A DNA stretch of 64,000 nt from contig NZ_RAHT01000003.1 of NCBI RefSeq assembly GCF_004798935.1, positions 186,001-250,000 of the forward strand, written 5' to 3'. The translations under genes were made by a program, and so were the position numbers. Positions within the stretch are counted from its first letter, which is position 1. Every line of letters starts with the position of its first letter. This document shows, in pieces, positions 35,284 through 44,903 of the stretch. The DNA is from Ningiella ruwaisensis (GTDB taxonomy: Bacteria; Pseudomonadota; Gammaproteobacteria; Enterobacterales; Alteromonadaceae). The notes beneath the pieces were generated by a model. That model saw only the letters and a list, made by a program, of their open reading frames with translations. It searched no databases and was not told where the DNA came from.

Positions 35284-36267
35284 ATGAAAAAGCTGGTGCT
35301 GATAAGTATTTTTTTAGCTCTTTTTGTCATTGTACTTGGAGCATATACGCGCTTAACAGATGCAGGTTTAGGTTGTCCGGACTGGCCAGGTTGCTACGGT
35401 CATGTGTTAGTGCCTCAGCAAGCGCATCATATTGAAGCGGCCAATCAGGCGTTTCCAGAGCGACCTGTAGAAGCTGAAAAAGCGTGGAATGAAATGATTC
35501 ATCGTTATTTTGCAGCTGCTTTAGGCTTTATCATTTTACTGATTGCTTTTTCAGCCATTATTAATAAAAACAAAGGACAAATTGCCCCCTTTAAATTACC
35601 CATATTGCTACTGCTGCTTGTGATATTTCAGGGAATGCTTGGCATGTGGACGGTAACACTAAATTTACTGCCGGTGGTTGTTATGGCGCATTTGCTCGGC
35701 GGATTTTCAGTGTTGTCGGGCTTGTTCATTTTGTATTTGCGAATGACGCCCTATCGGATACCCAACGGCGACCCTGCCATGCGTAACTTGGCAAAGTTTG
35801 GTGTGATAGGTATTGTCATACTCGTTTGGCAAATCGCATTGGGAGGCTGGACCTCAGCGAATTACGCTTCACTGGTGTGTACTGAATTACCGATATGCGA
35901 GGGTGACTGGGTCGGCAAATTAGATTTTGCAGGCGCTTTTAGTGTACCTGCCGCTGAGAATTATGAATTTGGTGTACACAGCAATGAAGAGCGTGTGACG
36001 ATGCATGTGCTGCATAGATTTGGAGCCATCATTACAATCGCCTATCTTTGTTGGTTAGCCTTTACTATCTTCAGGCAATCAAGCTCAGCCTTAATGAAGC
36101 GGCTAACCACCATCATGCTTTTTGTGCTCACTGTTCAGGTTGCTTTAGGCATTAGCAATGTGGTCTTTATGCTTCCCTTAACCGTTGCAACCATGCATAA
36201 CGCTGTTGCAGCCTGTTTATTGTTAAGTATGGTTTTACTTACCTACACCATGTACAGAAAGCATTAA
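35284..36267 (+). CDS. ctaA: Heme A synthase (COX15/CtaA)
   Basis: Oxidises the C8 methyl of heme O to give heme A for the aa3 oxidase. The 327-residue protein has eight membrane helices; histidines of the two heme sites appear in NEMIHRYFAA, MAHLLGGFSV, MHVLHRFGAII and TMHNAVAACLL. TRLTDAGLGCPDWPGCYG at the first loop is diagnostic. It works directly after CyoE, encoded next. Confidence 0.95.
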   Translation: MKKLVLISIFLALFVIVLGAYTRLTDAGLGCPDWPGCYGHVLVPQQAHHIEAANQAFPERPVEAEKAWNEMIHRYFAAALGFIILLIAFSAIINKNKGQIAPFKLPILLLLLVIFQGMLGMWTVTLNLLPVVVMAHLLGGFSVLSGLFILYLRMTPYRIPNGDPAMRNLAKFGVIGIVILVWQIALGGWTSANYASLVCTELPICEGDWVGKLDFAGAFSVPAAENYEFGVHSNEERVTMHVLHRFGAIITIAYLCWLAFTIFRQSSSALMKRLTTIMLFVLTVQVALGISNVVFMLPLTVATMHNAVAACLLLSMVLLTYTMYRKH

Positions 36268-36363
36268 ATGGGTTTGCATAGAGCTACCCAATAAATAGTT
36301 TATATTAACAGATTTTTGCCAAGTGAATGGCTAATTACACATTAGATACGAGAGGATAAGTAG

Positions 36364-37260
36364 ATGAGACAATCTCTGAGCGCCAGCGCCAAATTAAGTT
36401 CATCTGCGTCATGGCGCGACTATTATGAACTCACAAAGCCAAGAGTGGTGATGCTTTTACTGCTTACTGCACTTGTGGGTATGTGTCTGGCTACGCCTAC
36501 TTGGGTAGATCCTGTCGTTCTGACTGCCGGCATGTTAGGCATTGGACTTCTCTCAAGTGCTGCGGCAGTAATTAATCATGTGGTTGATCATAGAATCGAC
36601 AGCATAATGGCTCGGACCTTTAATCGACCGGTTGCCAGAGGTAAAGTGTCACCTAAGCGAGCGCTGCTGTTTGCCGCGACTCTAGGCGTAGTGGGATTTG
36701 TGTTGTTAGCCGCATTTGTAAATATGCTAACGGCTTGGCTAACCTTGGCCAGTTTAGTGGGTTATGCAGTTATCTATACCATGTATTTAAAGCGCGCCAC
36801 GCCCCAGAATATCGTTATAGGTGGCTTGGCGGGGGCTGCTCCGCCCTTACTGGGATGGACCGCTGTCACGGGCGAAATTCATGCATACGGTCTTTTACTC
36901 GTACTGATTATTTTTACCTGGACTCCCCCTCACTTCTGGGCACTGGCTATTCATAGAGAAAAAGACTACGCAAAAGCAAAAATACCGATGCTACCCAACA
37001 CGCATGGCGTTGAATTTACTAAAACCTGCGTGGTTTTGTATACGCTTTTACTGTGCGCAATCTGCCTCTTGCCTTATTTAACGGGAATGAGTGGTCCTCT
37101 CTATTTAGTCGGCTCCAGTTTACTGAATGCTTACTTCATGTTTATGGCTTTAAAGTTAAAGTTCAAACCAAGTGAGACCACGGCAATGGATACATTTAAG
37201 TTTTCTATTTTGCACTTAATGCTATTATTTGTTGTCTTATTGGTGGATCACTACATTTAG
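36364..37260 (+). CDS. cyoE: Protoheme IX farnesyltransferase (heme O synthase)
   Basis: Transfers farnesyl to protoheme to make heme O, the CtaA substrate. A 298-residue UbiA-family membrane enzyme with [19 protein letters not shown], the first Asp-rich motif [19 protein letters not shown], and the second polar motif [12 protein letters not shown], followed by [25 protein letters not shown] lies upstream of the ATG. The symbol ctaB is equally used for oxidase-linked copies. Confidence 0.95.
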   Translation: MRQSLSASAKLSSSASWRDYYELTKPRVVMLLLLTALVGMCLATPTWVDPVVLTAGMLGIGLLSSAAAVINHVVDHRIDSIMARTFNRPVARGKVSPKRALLFAATLGVVGFVLLAAFVNMLTAWLTLASLVGYAVIYTMYLKRATPQNIVIGGLAGAAPPLLGWTAVTGEIHAYGLLLVLIIFTWTPPHFWALAIHREKDYAKAKIPMLPNTHGVEFTKTCVVLYTLLLCAICLLPYLTGMSGPLYLVGSSLLNAYFMFMALKLKFKPSETTAMDTFKFSILHLMLLFVVLLVDHYI

Positions 37261-37333
37261 CTTAAGAGCTTGTGATAAAAGATAAAGCCAAACGCTGTTG
37301 AAGTTAATGAAAGCTTGCGCATAAGAGGAAACT

Positions 37334-37999
37334 ATGTCGAACAAATGGGTTGGAATTATTGCTTTTGTTGCCTTGCTGGTGGGTATTTATGGCGCTTTGG
37401 TGATTGCTCCGCCAGACTTTGAGGCGCAGGACAAACCCTTATCTGAACAAACTCAATACCTGAGCTGGTATCCACAAGCGCGTGCGTTGAGCGATTTTAA
37501 TCTTACCAAACACGATGGCAGCGATATGTCTAAGGCAGATCTGCAAGGAAAGTGGACGCTTGCTTTTGTGGGCTATACGTTTTGTCCGGATATTTGTCCG
37601 GTAACGCTTGCTGAAATCAACAGTGTTTACCCTCAGTTGCAGTCTCATGTTAGCAAGACACCACTGCAAGTCTGGTTTTTATCGGTAGATCCTCAGCGCG
37701 ATACCGTAGAACGATTAGCGGAATATGTCAGCTATTTTAATGATGACTTTGTGGCCTCAACAGGCGAGCACAAAGAGATTTTTCCGCTGGTGAGAAGTAT
37801 GGGAATGATGTATTCGATCTCTGACTCTACTGATGACCCAAACTATTTAGTGGATCACAGTGCGTCAATTGTCGTAATTAATCCTCAAGGCAATATCATT
37901 GGTCGATTCAAGCCTCAGCATACGCCTGGAGAACTGGCTATAAGCGATGTTGACCAAGTGCTAGCCGATATGCCGATATTGCTAAGTTCGTCTTCTTAA
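37334..37999 (+). CDS. SCO1/SenC family copper chaperone
   Basis: A 221-residue protein with an N-terminal membrane anchor and a thioredoxin-like domain containing VGYTFCPDICPVTLAE (CX3C copper/thiol site) and the copper-binding histidine in LVDHSASIVVI. SCO proteins mature the CuA centre of subunit II. It closes the oxidase cluster and has its own good ribosome binding site (AGAGGAAAC). Confidence 0.93.
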   Translation: MSNKWVGIIAFVALLVGIYGALVIAPPDFEAQDKPLSEQTQYLSWYPQARALSDFNLTKHDGSDMSKADLQGKWTLAFVGYTFCPDICPVTLAEINSVYPQLQSHVSKTPLQVWFLSVDPQRDTVERLAEYVSYFNDDFVASTGEHKEIFPLVRSMGMMYSISDSTDDPNYLVDHSASIVVINPQGNIIGRFKPQHTPGELAISDVDQVLADMPILLSSSS

Positions 38000-38032
38000 G
38001 CAGGAGCTTAGGGTCAATGCACGGCACGAATA

Positions 38033-38662
38033 ATGTTTATTGAGCTTCGAAAGGGGCGCCCTGAAGATGCTCCTCACTTGGCTCCACTGATATTATCTTC
38101 TGCTGAAACTTTACTTGCTTACGTGTTTGGCGCTAAAACCGAAGCGCTCGATTTTTTAGCGAAAGCTTGTGCCGCGAAGGACGGACAATATAGTGCGCAG
38201 CGGCATGTTGTTGCAACTGATGCCCCTGCAGGCAAAACACAAGAGAGTGATTCAAGCTTGGTTGTCGCCTGTATGAGCCTGTGGCACAGTAAAATGCCCA
38301 AAGAATTTCAGCAAGCAACCTTGCAAAGCCTGACAAATTTTCTAAATAGCCAGCAGCTCGCTCACATTATTCACGCTAATCGCTTGCTCGAAGCCTTGTT
38401 TTTACCGCCATTAGAACATGAACTTTGTATTGGTCACTTATCAGTAACAGCGCAATACCAAGGTAAGGACATAGCAAGCAAGTTACTGGCTTTTGCGCTT
38501 AGAGAGGCCAAGCATCTTGGCAAAACTCGTTTAGTGTTAGACGTAGAAACGAGCAATGAGGCTGCCATCAGCTTTTACCAAAAATGGAATTTCATCTCTC
38601 TTAAGGAGAAAAAGTTTACACCCACGCAACAAGTTTTTGTTCGTATGCAGCGTTCAGTCTAA
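38033..38662 (+). CDS. GNAT family N-acetyltransferase
   Basis: A 209-residue protein whose C-terminal half has the acetyl-CoA site: GHLSVTAQYQGKDIASKLLAFALREA (Q-x-x-G-x-G/A type loop) followed by VLDVETSNEAAISFYQKWNF. The N-terminal half starts with RKGRPEDAPHLAPLIL, a common GNAT opening. Substrate unknown. It may be cotranscribed with the SCO gene (33-base gap). Its 3' end overlaps the convergent deacetylase gene by 9 bases. Confidence 0.85.
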   Translation: MFIELRKGRPEDAPHLAPLILSSAETLLAYVFGAKTEALDFLAKACAAKDGQYSAQRHVVATDAPAGKTQESDSSLVVACMSLWHSKMPKEFQQATLQSLTNFLNSQQLAHIIHANRLLEALFLPPLEHELCIGHLSVTAQYQGKDIASKLLAFALREAKHLGKTRLVLDVETSNEAAISFYQKWNFISLKEKKFTPTQQVFVRMQRSV

Positions 38663-39796
38663 ATATTTACCTTCTTTGGTGGGCGTAAAATAAGGCATCG
38701 AGTACCAGTAAAAGCGTCCAGATGATTGCTTACTTGGTGCGGTACAGTTAATTCTTATCCTGCCAGGACTAAAGCGATGATCAACTTCTATTTTTGCTAC
38801 CTTTCCCTCAAATTTGGCCTCGATACGCTCACCTTTAAAGAAGCAGGCAAGCTGCGCAACGTTTACATCATCTGAATGTTCTTTTAATTGTAAGGTGAAT
38901 TCGCTTATTTCTTTGTTTAAAGCTTGCTGATTACTTGCGGGACTGAAGGCTTGCACCGGCATAGATAAAGCGCGCATCTTTACACTAAGCGTATCCAGGT
39001 TTGCATAAGAGCCTGATGCTGGAAACCGCGGTAGCGCGCTAAAGTCACTGTGCTGGCTGACTACGCCAGATTGCTGACCAAAACTGACATAGCCCTCTTT
39101 TGTCAATGCATTCTGAAGGCTTTGGTTAAACTCTCCGAATGGATAAGCCAAATATTTAAGGCTGTATCCTAGTTTTTTACTCAGGATTGACTCTGCCTGA
39201 TTAATATTAGCCATAACCCGCTCTAACCACTGTGATTCTGATTCGCCTGCCTTTTTCTCTAATAAATGAATATGATCCATTGTGTGGTTAGCAAAATCAG
39301 CAATGTCTTCCATCTCTTCTATTTGCTCCCAACTCAGCTCTGAAGGTGAGCGACTGATATTTTCGGGATTGATAAAAATGGTGTAGGGAAAGTTATAGCG
39401 TTTGAGTACCGGGTGTGCATTTTCGTAAATGTTTTTAAAACCGTCATCAAAGGTAATGGCGATAGCCTTATCTGGCAGGCTGGTATTTGATCTAATGGCT
39501 TCAATAGCATCTTTTAAAGGCACAACGGTATGATGTTCACTAATGTATTTCATGTGCTTTTCAAAGGTCTCGGGAGAAACAGATGTTACCTCCGGCGTGC
39601 TTTTGTCTACATGATGGTATTGCAAAATCGCAACTTGAGGTGAGTGCGTGCTTTGCTTTTCGCTTTGTTGACTGTCATTTTGAAGCGCTTCTGTCGTAAA
39701 GGCAGACTCGCTGAAAACAGCGAGTATGCACAAAATAAAAAGTTGCGCAGTTTTAAATGCATTATTCAGGGTCATGTTTGATGTTCGCGTTTTCAT
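38654..39796 (-). CDS. Secreted polysaccharide deacetylase family protein
   Basis: A 380-residue protein with a signal peptide (FILCILAVFSESAFT). The NodB domain covers roughly residues 50-270: ILQYHHVDKSTP, IAITFDDGFKNIYENAHPVLKRY (metal-binding Asp pair), a later NHTMDHIHL with the metal histidines, and LAYPFGEFN. The remaining C-terminal region is a beta-rich extension of about 100 residues. It likely removes N- or O-acetyl groups from a surface polysaccharide or peptidoglycan. Two possible starts (39796 and 39775) lie before the signal; neither has a clear ribosome binding site. Confidence 0.85.
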   Translation of the reverse strand: MKTRTSNMTLNNAFKTAQLFILCILAVFSESAFTTEALQNDSQQSEKQSTHSPQVAILQYHHVDKSTPEVTSVSPETFEKHMKYISEHHTVVPLKDAIEAIRSNTSLPDKAIAITFDDGFKNIYENAHPVLKRYNFPYTIFINPENISRSPSELSWEQIEEMEDIADFANHTMDHIHLLEKKAGESESQWLERVMANINQAESILSKKLGYSLKYLAYPFGEFNQSLQNALTKEGYVSFGQQSGVVSQHSDFSALPRFPASGSYANLDTLSVKMRALSMPVQAFSPASNQQALNKEISEFTLQLKEHSDDVNVAQLACFFKGERIEAKFEGKVAKIEVDHRFSPGRIRINCTAPSKQSSGRFYWYSMPYFTPTKEGKYLD

Positions 39797-39838
39797 TAAA
39801 TTTTATTACTGAGTATATCAATTTACGAAAGTTTGTTT

Positions 39839-39913
39839 ATGATGGATGCACAAAAAAAAGAGCAAAGGTTTGTAAAGGCACTTAAAGCCCGCTTTTCGTA
39901 TTTAATGGATTAA
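39839..39913 (+). CDS. Possible 24-residue small ORF ahead of the MATE gene
   Basis: A short frame MMDAQKKEQRFVKALKARFS... (24 codons) ends 2 bases before the MATE start codon. It is basic and amphipathic (KKEQRFVKALKARF). It could be a coupled leader, an expressed micro-protein, or chance. There is no strong Shine-Dalgarno sequence before its ATG. Confidence 0.3.
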   Translation: MMDAQKKEQRFVKALKARFSYLMD

Positions 39914-39915
39914 AG

Positions 39916-41289
39916 ATGATTCTACTCGCCAAGCCTCAAGCGCATAGAGCGCTTTTAAGCATTGCTTTTCCACTTATTCTTGCCAACATTACCACGCCAA
40001 TATTAGGTTTGGTGGATACGGCTATTCTCGGCCGAATGGATGGTATTCACTACCTGGCCGGTGCTGCCATCGCTAGTCTGATATTAACGCAGCTGTACTG
40101 GATTTGTGGTTTTTTGAAAATGTCGCTAACTGGGCTTAGTGCTCAAAGTAAATCTAAATCTGACGATGAGCGGCTTCGTGTATTAATGCAAGGTGTTTAT
40201 CTTGCTTTTGTGCTTGCATGCTTGATTTTGCTCTTTCAAAGCCCCGTTTTGCAGGCGGGACTCTGGTTTGCAAAAGCTCAAATTGCTGTCGAACAGGCTA
40301 GCGAGGCGTATTTTTACGTAAGAGTATGGGGAGCACCTGCAGCCCTAATCAATCTTGCGATTGTCGGCTGGTTAATCGGTCAACAGCAAGGGCGACTGAT
40401 TCTTTTGTTGCAAGTTTTTGTCAATGTATTGAATATCATTGCAAGTTTAATCTTCGTTTATGTATTTGACTGGGGTGTGCAAGGCGTTGCCGCGGGCACC
40501 GTTTTGGCAGAGTACTCGCTGCTTTTGGTTTCTCTTGTTTACATAAACAAGGCGCTAGTAAGGCTTTATTTGAGGCGCGTTTGGCTAAATTTTACCGGTC
40601 TTAAACCGCTTTTATCGCTTAACTCAAATATTCTCATTCGTAACTTGGCGCTGCAATTTACACTGGCTTTTGTGACCTTAAAAGGCGCGCAATATGGGGC
40701 ACAAGCTGCGGCCATTAATGCAATACTCATGCAGTTTTTCGCGCTTATTGCACTAGGTTTAGACGGCATTGCCAATGCGGTAGAGGCCTTGGTTGGCGAA
40801 AAAGCGGGAGAAAAGGCCGGTGAAAAGACTGACAAAGTACATTCAATTTTTCCTATGCAAACCCACCCAAATGAAAATGCAGTCGTAAAACAAGTTCAAC
40901 TGGGTATTTTGTATTCCACACTCGTTGCAATTATTTACAGCGTGATCTTTTTTGTTTTCGGTAGCGCCATCATACGTTTATTGAGTGACCAGGCAGTTTT
41001 GCTCGATGCTATGCAGGCATATACTTGGATTATTATTTTATTACCTTTGATTGCGCATTGGTGCTTCTTATTTGATGGGGTTTACGTGGGATTAACGCAA
41101 GGAAAAACGATGCGTAATAACATGCTCATCAGTACTTTTTTCGGCTTTTTGCCCGTGTACTATTTGCTTGAAAGCACGACCAATTTGGAAAATCAGGCAA
41201 TTTGGCTTGCGATGTTTTCATTTTTAGCTTTCCGCGGTTTTGGACTAGCGTGGCATTTTGTGCGCGTACTTGCGCCCAAATACAATTAA
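39916..41289 (+). CDS. MATE family efflux transporter (DinF-like)
   Basis: A 457-residue multidrug/toxin exporter of the MATE fold with twelve membrane helices. The start AHRALLSIAFPLILANITTPILGLVDTAILGRM is characteristic of the DinF branch. The loop between the two six-helix halves holds a tandem GEKAGEKAGEKT stretch and about 30 extra polar residues. It probably exports toxic organic cations in exchange for H+ or Na+. No LexA box is visible upstream, unlike E. coli dinF. Confidence 0.9.
   Translation: MILLAKPQAHRALLSIAFPLILANITTPILGLVDTAILGRMDGIHYLAGAAIASLILTQLYWICGFLKMSLTGLSAQSKSKSDDERLRVLMQGVYLAFVLACLILLFQSPVLQAGLWFAKAQIAVEQASEAYFYVRVWGAPAALINLAIVGWLIGQQQGRLILLLQVFVNVLNIIASLIFVYVFDWGVQGVAAGTVLAEYSLLLVSLVYINKALVRLYLRRVWLNFTGLKPLLSLNSNILIRNLALQFTLAFVTLKGAQYGAQAAAINAILMQFFALIALGLDGIANAVEALVGEKAGEKAGEKTDKVHSIFPMQTHPNENAVVKQVQLGILYSTLVAIIYSVIFFVFGSAIIRLLSDQAVLLDAMQAYTWIIILLPLIAHWCFLFDGVYVGLTQGKTMRNNMLISTFFGFLPVYYLLESTTNLENQAIWLAMFSFLAFRGFGLAWHFVRVLAPKYN
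40795..40830 (+). repeat. 12-bp in-frame repeat in the MATE gene
   Basis: Three 12-base units of the type GGNGAAAAGGCN encode GEKA-GEKA-GEKT in the central cytoplasmic loop. Third-position changes distinguish the copies, so the expansion is not very recent. Confidence 0.8.
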
Positions 41290-41295
41290 TAACCA

Positions 41296-41326
41296 CAAAA
41301 AAACGCGCTTGGATTAGCGCGTCTTT
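41296..41326. terminator. Bidirectional terminator between MATE gene and nfuA
   Basis: The stem ACGCGCT (41303-41309) / AGCGCGT (41316-41322) with a 6-base loop has a T run on the minus strand (complement of AAAAAAA at 41297-41303) and a short CTTT on the plus strand. It serves the two convergent genes. Confidence 0.75.
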
Positions 41327-41356
41327 GAACATGATGAAACGTGTAAAGTGCAAACG

Positions 41357-41935
41357 TTAATAGTAGCTGTGTTCACCAGCTTGGTGTTCTGTGGCGTCTT
41401 TAACGCCTTTTATCTCACCGGCGAATAACTCAAGCAATTGCTTTTCAATGCCGTCTTTCAGGGTAACATCAACCATTGAGCAACCATTACAGCCGCCGCC
41501 AAATTGCAAAATAGCATTACCGTCTTCAGTGACTTCTGTTAACACAACGTGCCCACCATGGTTTGCAAGCTGTGGATTGATCTCAGATTCAATTACATAA
41601 TTAATACGATCAATTAAAGGGGCATCATCTGCGATTTTGCGCGCTTTAGCGTTGGGTGCTTTAAGCGTTAATTGCGAGCCCATTTGATCGGTAACAAAGT
41701 CAATTTCCGCTTCTTCTAAAAATGGCGCACTTTCGGCATCCACAACGGCATCAAATCCATTAAATTCCAAGCGAATATCGCTTTCTTCAACCGCTTCTGG
41801 TGGGCAGTAAGACACACCACACTCTGCTTTTGATGTACCAGGATTGACAACGAACACCCTTATGTTGGTGCCTTCAGTTTGTTGCGACAGCAGCTTTACG
41901 AAGTGCTGCTGCGCCGGTTCAGAAATACTAATCAT
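41357..41935 (-). CDS. nfuA: Fe-S cluster carrier NfuA
   Basis: Scaffold/carrier that delivers [4Fe-4S] clusters under oxidative stress or iron limitation. The 192-residue protein (E. coli 191) has an N-terminal degenerate A-type domain and a C-terminal Nfu domain with the cluster cysteines in [15 protein letters not shown] start at 41935 ([12 protein letters not shown]), where GGAGG sits at ideal spacing, not at the longer ATG upstream. Neighbours comF and bioH match the E. coli order nfuA-gntX-bioH with an M14 peptidase gene inserted. Confidence 0.95.
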   Translation of the reverse strand: MISISEPAQQHFVKLLSQQTEGTNIRVFVVNPGTSKAECGVSYCPPEAVEESDIRLEFNGFDAVVDAESAPFLEEAEIDFVTDQMGSQLTLKAPNAKARKIADDAPLIDRINYVIESEINPQLANHGGHVVLTEVTEDGNAILQFGGGCNGCSMVDVTLKDGIEKQLLELFAGEIKGVKDATEHQAGEHSYY

Positions 41936-42147
41936 GACGACCTCCGAATTCATAATGTGCTTATGATAACAAAGATTACCCGAGTAAAACACTCAAGTAT
42001 TCATCATTTTTCATCTAATTAAGAATAAGTGGCGTAGTATTATACTTTTTGGCTATTATGAGCCACACTAATGTCAGCAGATTGATAAGCAACAGGCCTT
42101 GCTCATGCTGCTTTCAACCCCTCATTTTAATAATAAAAGGGCGAAGC

Positions 42148-44826
42148 ATGTCTAGATTACGTATTACTCCCGATAAACCCTATCTTAAAATAATGCACAA
42201 ATTAAAGTGCTCTGTGTCTTTATTTATGGTGATGCTCATCAGCATCACCAGCAGTGCGAGCTTTGTGGCTTTTGCTGTAGAAGACGACTTAGCGTATTTG
42301 CCAGCAAACCAAAATTATGACCCAAGCATCCCCAAACCAGAGGATATTTTGGGTTATCCTGTGGGTACATGGCATGTTCGTCACGATCAGTTAGTCAATT
42401 ACATGTATGCACTCGATGCAGCGTCTGATCGCGTTTCGTTGAAAGTCACAGGCTACACGCACGAGCAAAGACCTCTTTTGCTTTTAACAATAACTGACCC
42501 AAGCAATCACTCAAATATTGAAAGCCTGAGACAGAACCATATTGCACGCTTAAAAAGTGGAGAAGCTGCAAGCACCGAAGATCCTCTGGTCATTTATATG
42601 GGGTATAGCGTGCATGGAAATGAGCCCTCAGGCAGTAACGCATCTTTGCTGATTGCCTACCACTTGGCGGCTTCACAAAGCGATGAAGTTAAACAGCTTT
42701 TAGCAAACAATATCGTACTGCTGGACCCATCTCTCAATCCTGACGGGCTGGCTCGCTTTGCACAATGGGCAAATATGCATAAAGGCTACAACGTAGTCGC
42801 CGATCCTGCCCATCGCGAACACCGTGAACACTGGCCATCAGGCAGAACAAACCACTATTGGTTTGACTTGAACCGAGACTGGCTATTGCTGACTCACCCA
42901 GAATCGCGGGCGCGAATCGAACAATTTCACGCGTGGCGTCCTCACATTCTAACGGACTTTCATGAAATGGGGACAGACAGTACCTTCTTTTTCCAGCCAG
43001 GTATTCCCTCGCGCAAAAATCCATGGACCCCTGAAACAAACGTGACGCTTACTAATTCCTTAGGTGAGTTTCACGCAGCCGCTTTAGATGCGAACAAAGA
43101 GCTTTATTTTACCGAAGAAGCATTTGATGATTTTTACTATGGCAAAGGCTCAACGTATCCTGATGCTCATGGCAGCATCGGCATTTTGTTTGAGCAGGCA
43201 AGTAGTCGAGGACATGCCCAGGAATCCATCAATGGTTTGCTTGAGTTTCCTCGTACCATTCAAAATCAGGTAACGACTTCGCTATCGACGTTTAAAGGCG
43301 CAATGGCAAATAAAGCCGCGATAGCGGCATATCAGCGCCAATTCTATCGCGAGACGCAGTCGTTGATTGATGATGACGATACGCATGGTTTTGTTGTTAA
43401 AGCGCCTAAAGATGAGGCTCGATTTGCGCGGATGTTATCCATTTTAACGCAACATCAAATCGAATATCGCGTGCTTTCGAGCGATGCCGATTTTGAGGAC
43501 AGACAATACTCAGCAGGTGAAGCGATTTATATCTCGCTTGACCAGGCACAATACCGTCTTATTCGTTCTTTGTTCAGTGAGCGCAAACGCTTTGTCGATA
43601 ACACCTTTTACGATGTGTCAAACTGGAATATCGCCAAAGCCTTTAATCTTGAATACACGGCTGTGAGTCAGTCGCAACGTCGTAAAATAAAAACCAATGA
43701 TCAGTCATGGTCAGACGCCAAGTCACAAAAGCAGTCGTATAAGGACAGTCAACTTGTGCCCAATGCATACGCGTATCTCTTTGAGTGGCATAGCTCAGAT
43801 GCACCTGCAATGTTGCAGTATCTACTGGAAAATGACATAAAAGTTCGCATTGCTGGAGATAGCTTCAGCGCTAAAACGCTTTCGTCTAATCAAATGACAA
43901 ATGAGGACAGTCAACAACAGGCAAACAAGACCCTGAGTTTTGCTGCGGGAAGTGTCATGATCCCTGTTGGTTTGAATCAAACGGATAAGCTCATTTCACT
44001 GCTAGAAACTGCGCAAAAAGGGTTTGATATTAAGGTGCATAGCATTGCTTCTGGACTGACGCCAAGTGGAATTGATTTTGGCAGTCGCCAGTTTGCGCCG
44101 GTCAATTCAGTAAACGTATTGTTGGTAGGTGGCAAAGGTACTTCACAATATGAAGTGGGAGAAATTTGGCATTACTTGGACACGCGAGTAGGCATTCCTG
44201 CCACTCTGATTGATTTGAGCGATCTAGACAGAACAGAGTTGTCGCGGTATTCGCATATTATATTTGCAAGCGGTCGTTATAACGACGTTGACAAAAAAGC
44301 CGTGGACAGTCTTTCAAATTGGGTTAAAAATGGCGGTATATTAATAGGACAAAAAAGCGCTGTTAGCTGGTTTGCAAAAAATGGCTGGTTGGAAAACAAG
44401 GTCCTGGCCGATGATGCAATTGACGCGGAATTTTCAACAGAGGGTTTGCAATATAAAGATAGAATGGACTTAGCGTCTCAAAAACGCGTGGCTGGAGCAG
44501 TATTTACGGCAAATGTTGACCTGAGCCATCCGCTGTTTTTCGGATTTGAGAATGCAAGTTTACCATTTTTTAAAACAAGCAATATGGTGCTCGAAGCAAC
44601 TAATAATCCCTTTACTGAGGTGGCGAATTACGTCGAGAAACCGCTTGCCGCAGGCTACGCCTCAGATCAGATGGAAGCACTCATTGCTAACTCTGCAGCA
44701 GTGGTTGTCAATCCGAACGGTAAAGGTCAGGTGATTGCTTTCGTTGATAATATTCACTTCAGAGGATATTGGGACGGAACGAACAAACTTATGTCTAATG
44801 CTATATTTATGTCACCTCTGCTTTAA
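42148..44826 (+). CDS. Secreted M14 family zinc carboxypeptidase
   Basis: About 892 residues with a signal sequence (CSVSLFMVMLISITSSASFVAFA). The M14 zinc site is seen as YSVHGNEPSGSNASLLIAYHL (HxxE), with LNPDGLARFA and LNRDWLLLTHPESRA, and a later DFHEMGTDSTFFFQPG carrying the third ligand histidine. The C-terminal 400 residues include a class I glutaminase-like segment (SHIIFASGRYND, GGILIGQKSA) seen in this large M14 subgroup. It should digest peptides in the periplasm or outside. I start at 42148 after AGGGCGAAGC; ATG at 42193 would give a tighter signal peptide. Confidence 0.87.
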   Translation: MSRLRITPDKPYLKIMHKLKCSVSLFMVMLISITSSASFVAFAVEDDLAYLPANQNYDPSIPKPEDILGYPVGTWHVRHDQLVNYMYALDAASDRVSLKVTGYTHEQRPLLLLTITDPSNHSNIESLRQNHIARLKSGEAASTEDPLVIYMGYSVHGNEPSGSNASLLIAYHLAASQSDEVKQLLANNIVLLDPSLNPDGLARFAQWANMHKGYNVVADPAHREHREHWPSGRTNHYWFDLNRDWLLLTHPESRARIEQFHAWRPHILTDFHEMGTDSTFFFQPGIPSRKNPWTPETNVTLTNSLGEFHAAALDANKELYFTEEAFDDFYYGKGSTYPDAHGSIGILFEQASSRGHAQESINGLLEFPRTIQNQVTTSLSTFKGAMANKAAIAAYQRQFYRETQSLIDDDDTHGFVVKAPKDEARFARMLSILTQHQIEYRVLSSDADFEDRQYSAGEAIYISLDQAQYRLIRSLFSERKRFVDNTFYDVSNWNIAKAFNLEYTAVSQSQRRKIKTNDQSWSDAKSQKQSYKDSQLVPNAYAYLFEWHSSDAPAMLQYLLENDIKVRIAGDSFSAKTLSSNQMTNEDSQQQANKTLSFAAGSVMIPVGLNQTDKLISLLETAQKGFDIKVHSIASGLTPSGIDFGSRQFAPVNSVNVLLVGGKGTSQYEVGEIWHYLDTRVGIPATLIDLSDLDRTELSRYSHIIFASGRYNDVDKKAVDSLSNWVKNGGILIGQKSAVSWFAKNGWLENKVLADDAIDAEFSTEGLQYKDRMDLASQKRVAGAVFTANVDLSHPLFFGFENASLPFFKTSNMVLEATNNPFTEVANYVEKPLAAGYASDQMEALIANSAAVVVNPNGKGQVIAFVDNIHFRGYWDGTNKLMSNAIFMSPLL

Positions 44827-44858
44827 TTTTTATCAGATGCGTTTTTAAAATGCTAGTA

Positions 44859-44888
44859 AGCGCCGACCAAGTTCGGCGCTTTTTGTTT
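44859..44888. terminator. Strong terminator between M14 gene and comF
   Basis: A perfect 8-bp stem AGCGCCGA (44859-44866) / TCGGCGCT (44873-44880), 6-base loop, followed by TTTTTGTTT on the plus strand. It ends the M14 transcript. Confidence 0.88.
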
Positions 44889-44903
44889 ACTATTACTATA
44901 CAT

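Noticed and set aside
39840-39915. SOS control of the DinF-like MATE gene
   Set aside because: No CTG-N10-CAG element upstream; the only good LexA box in the window is at lexA.
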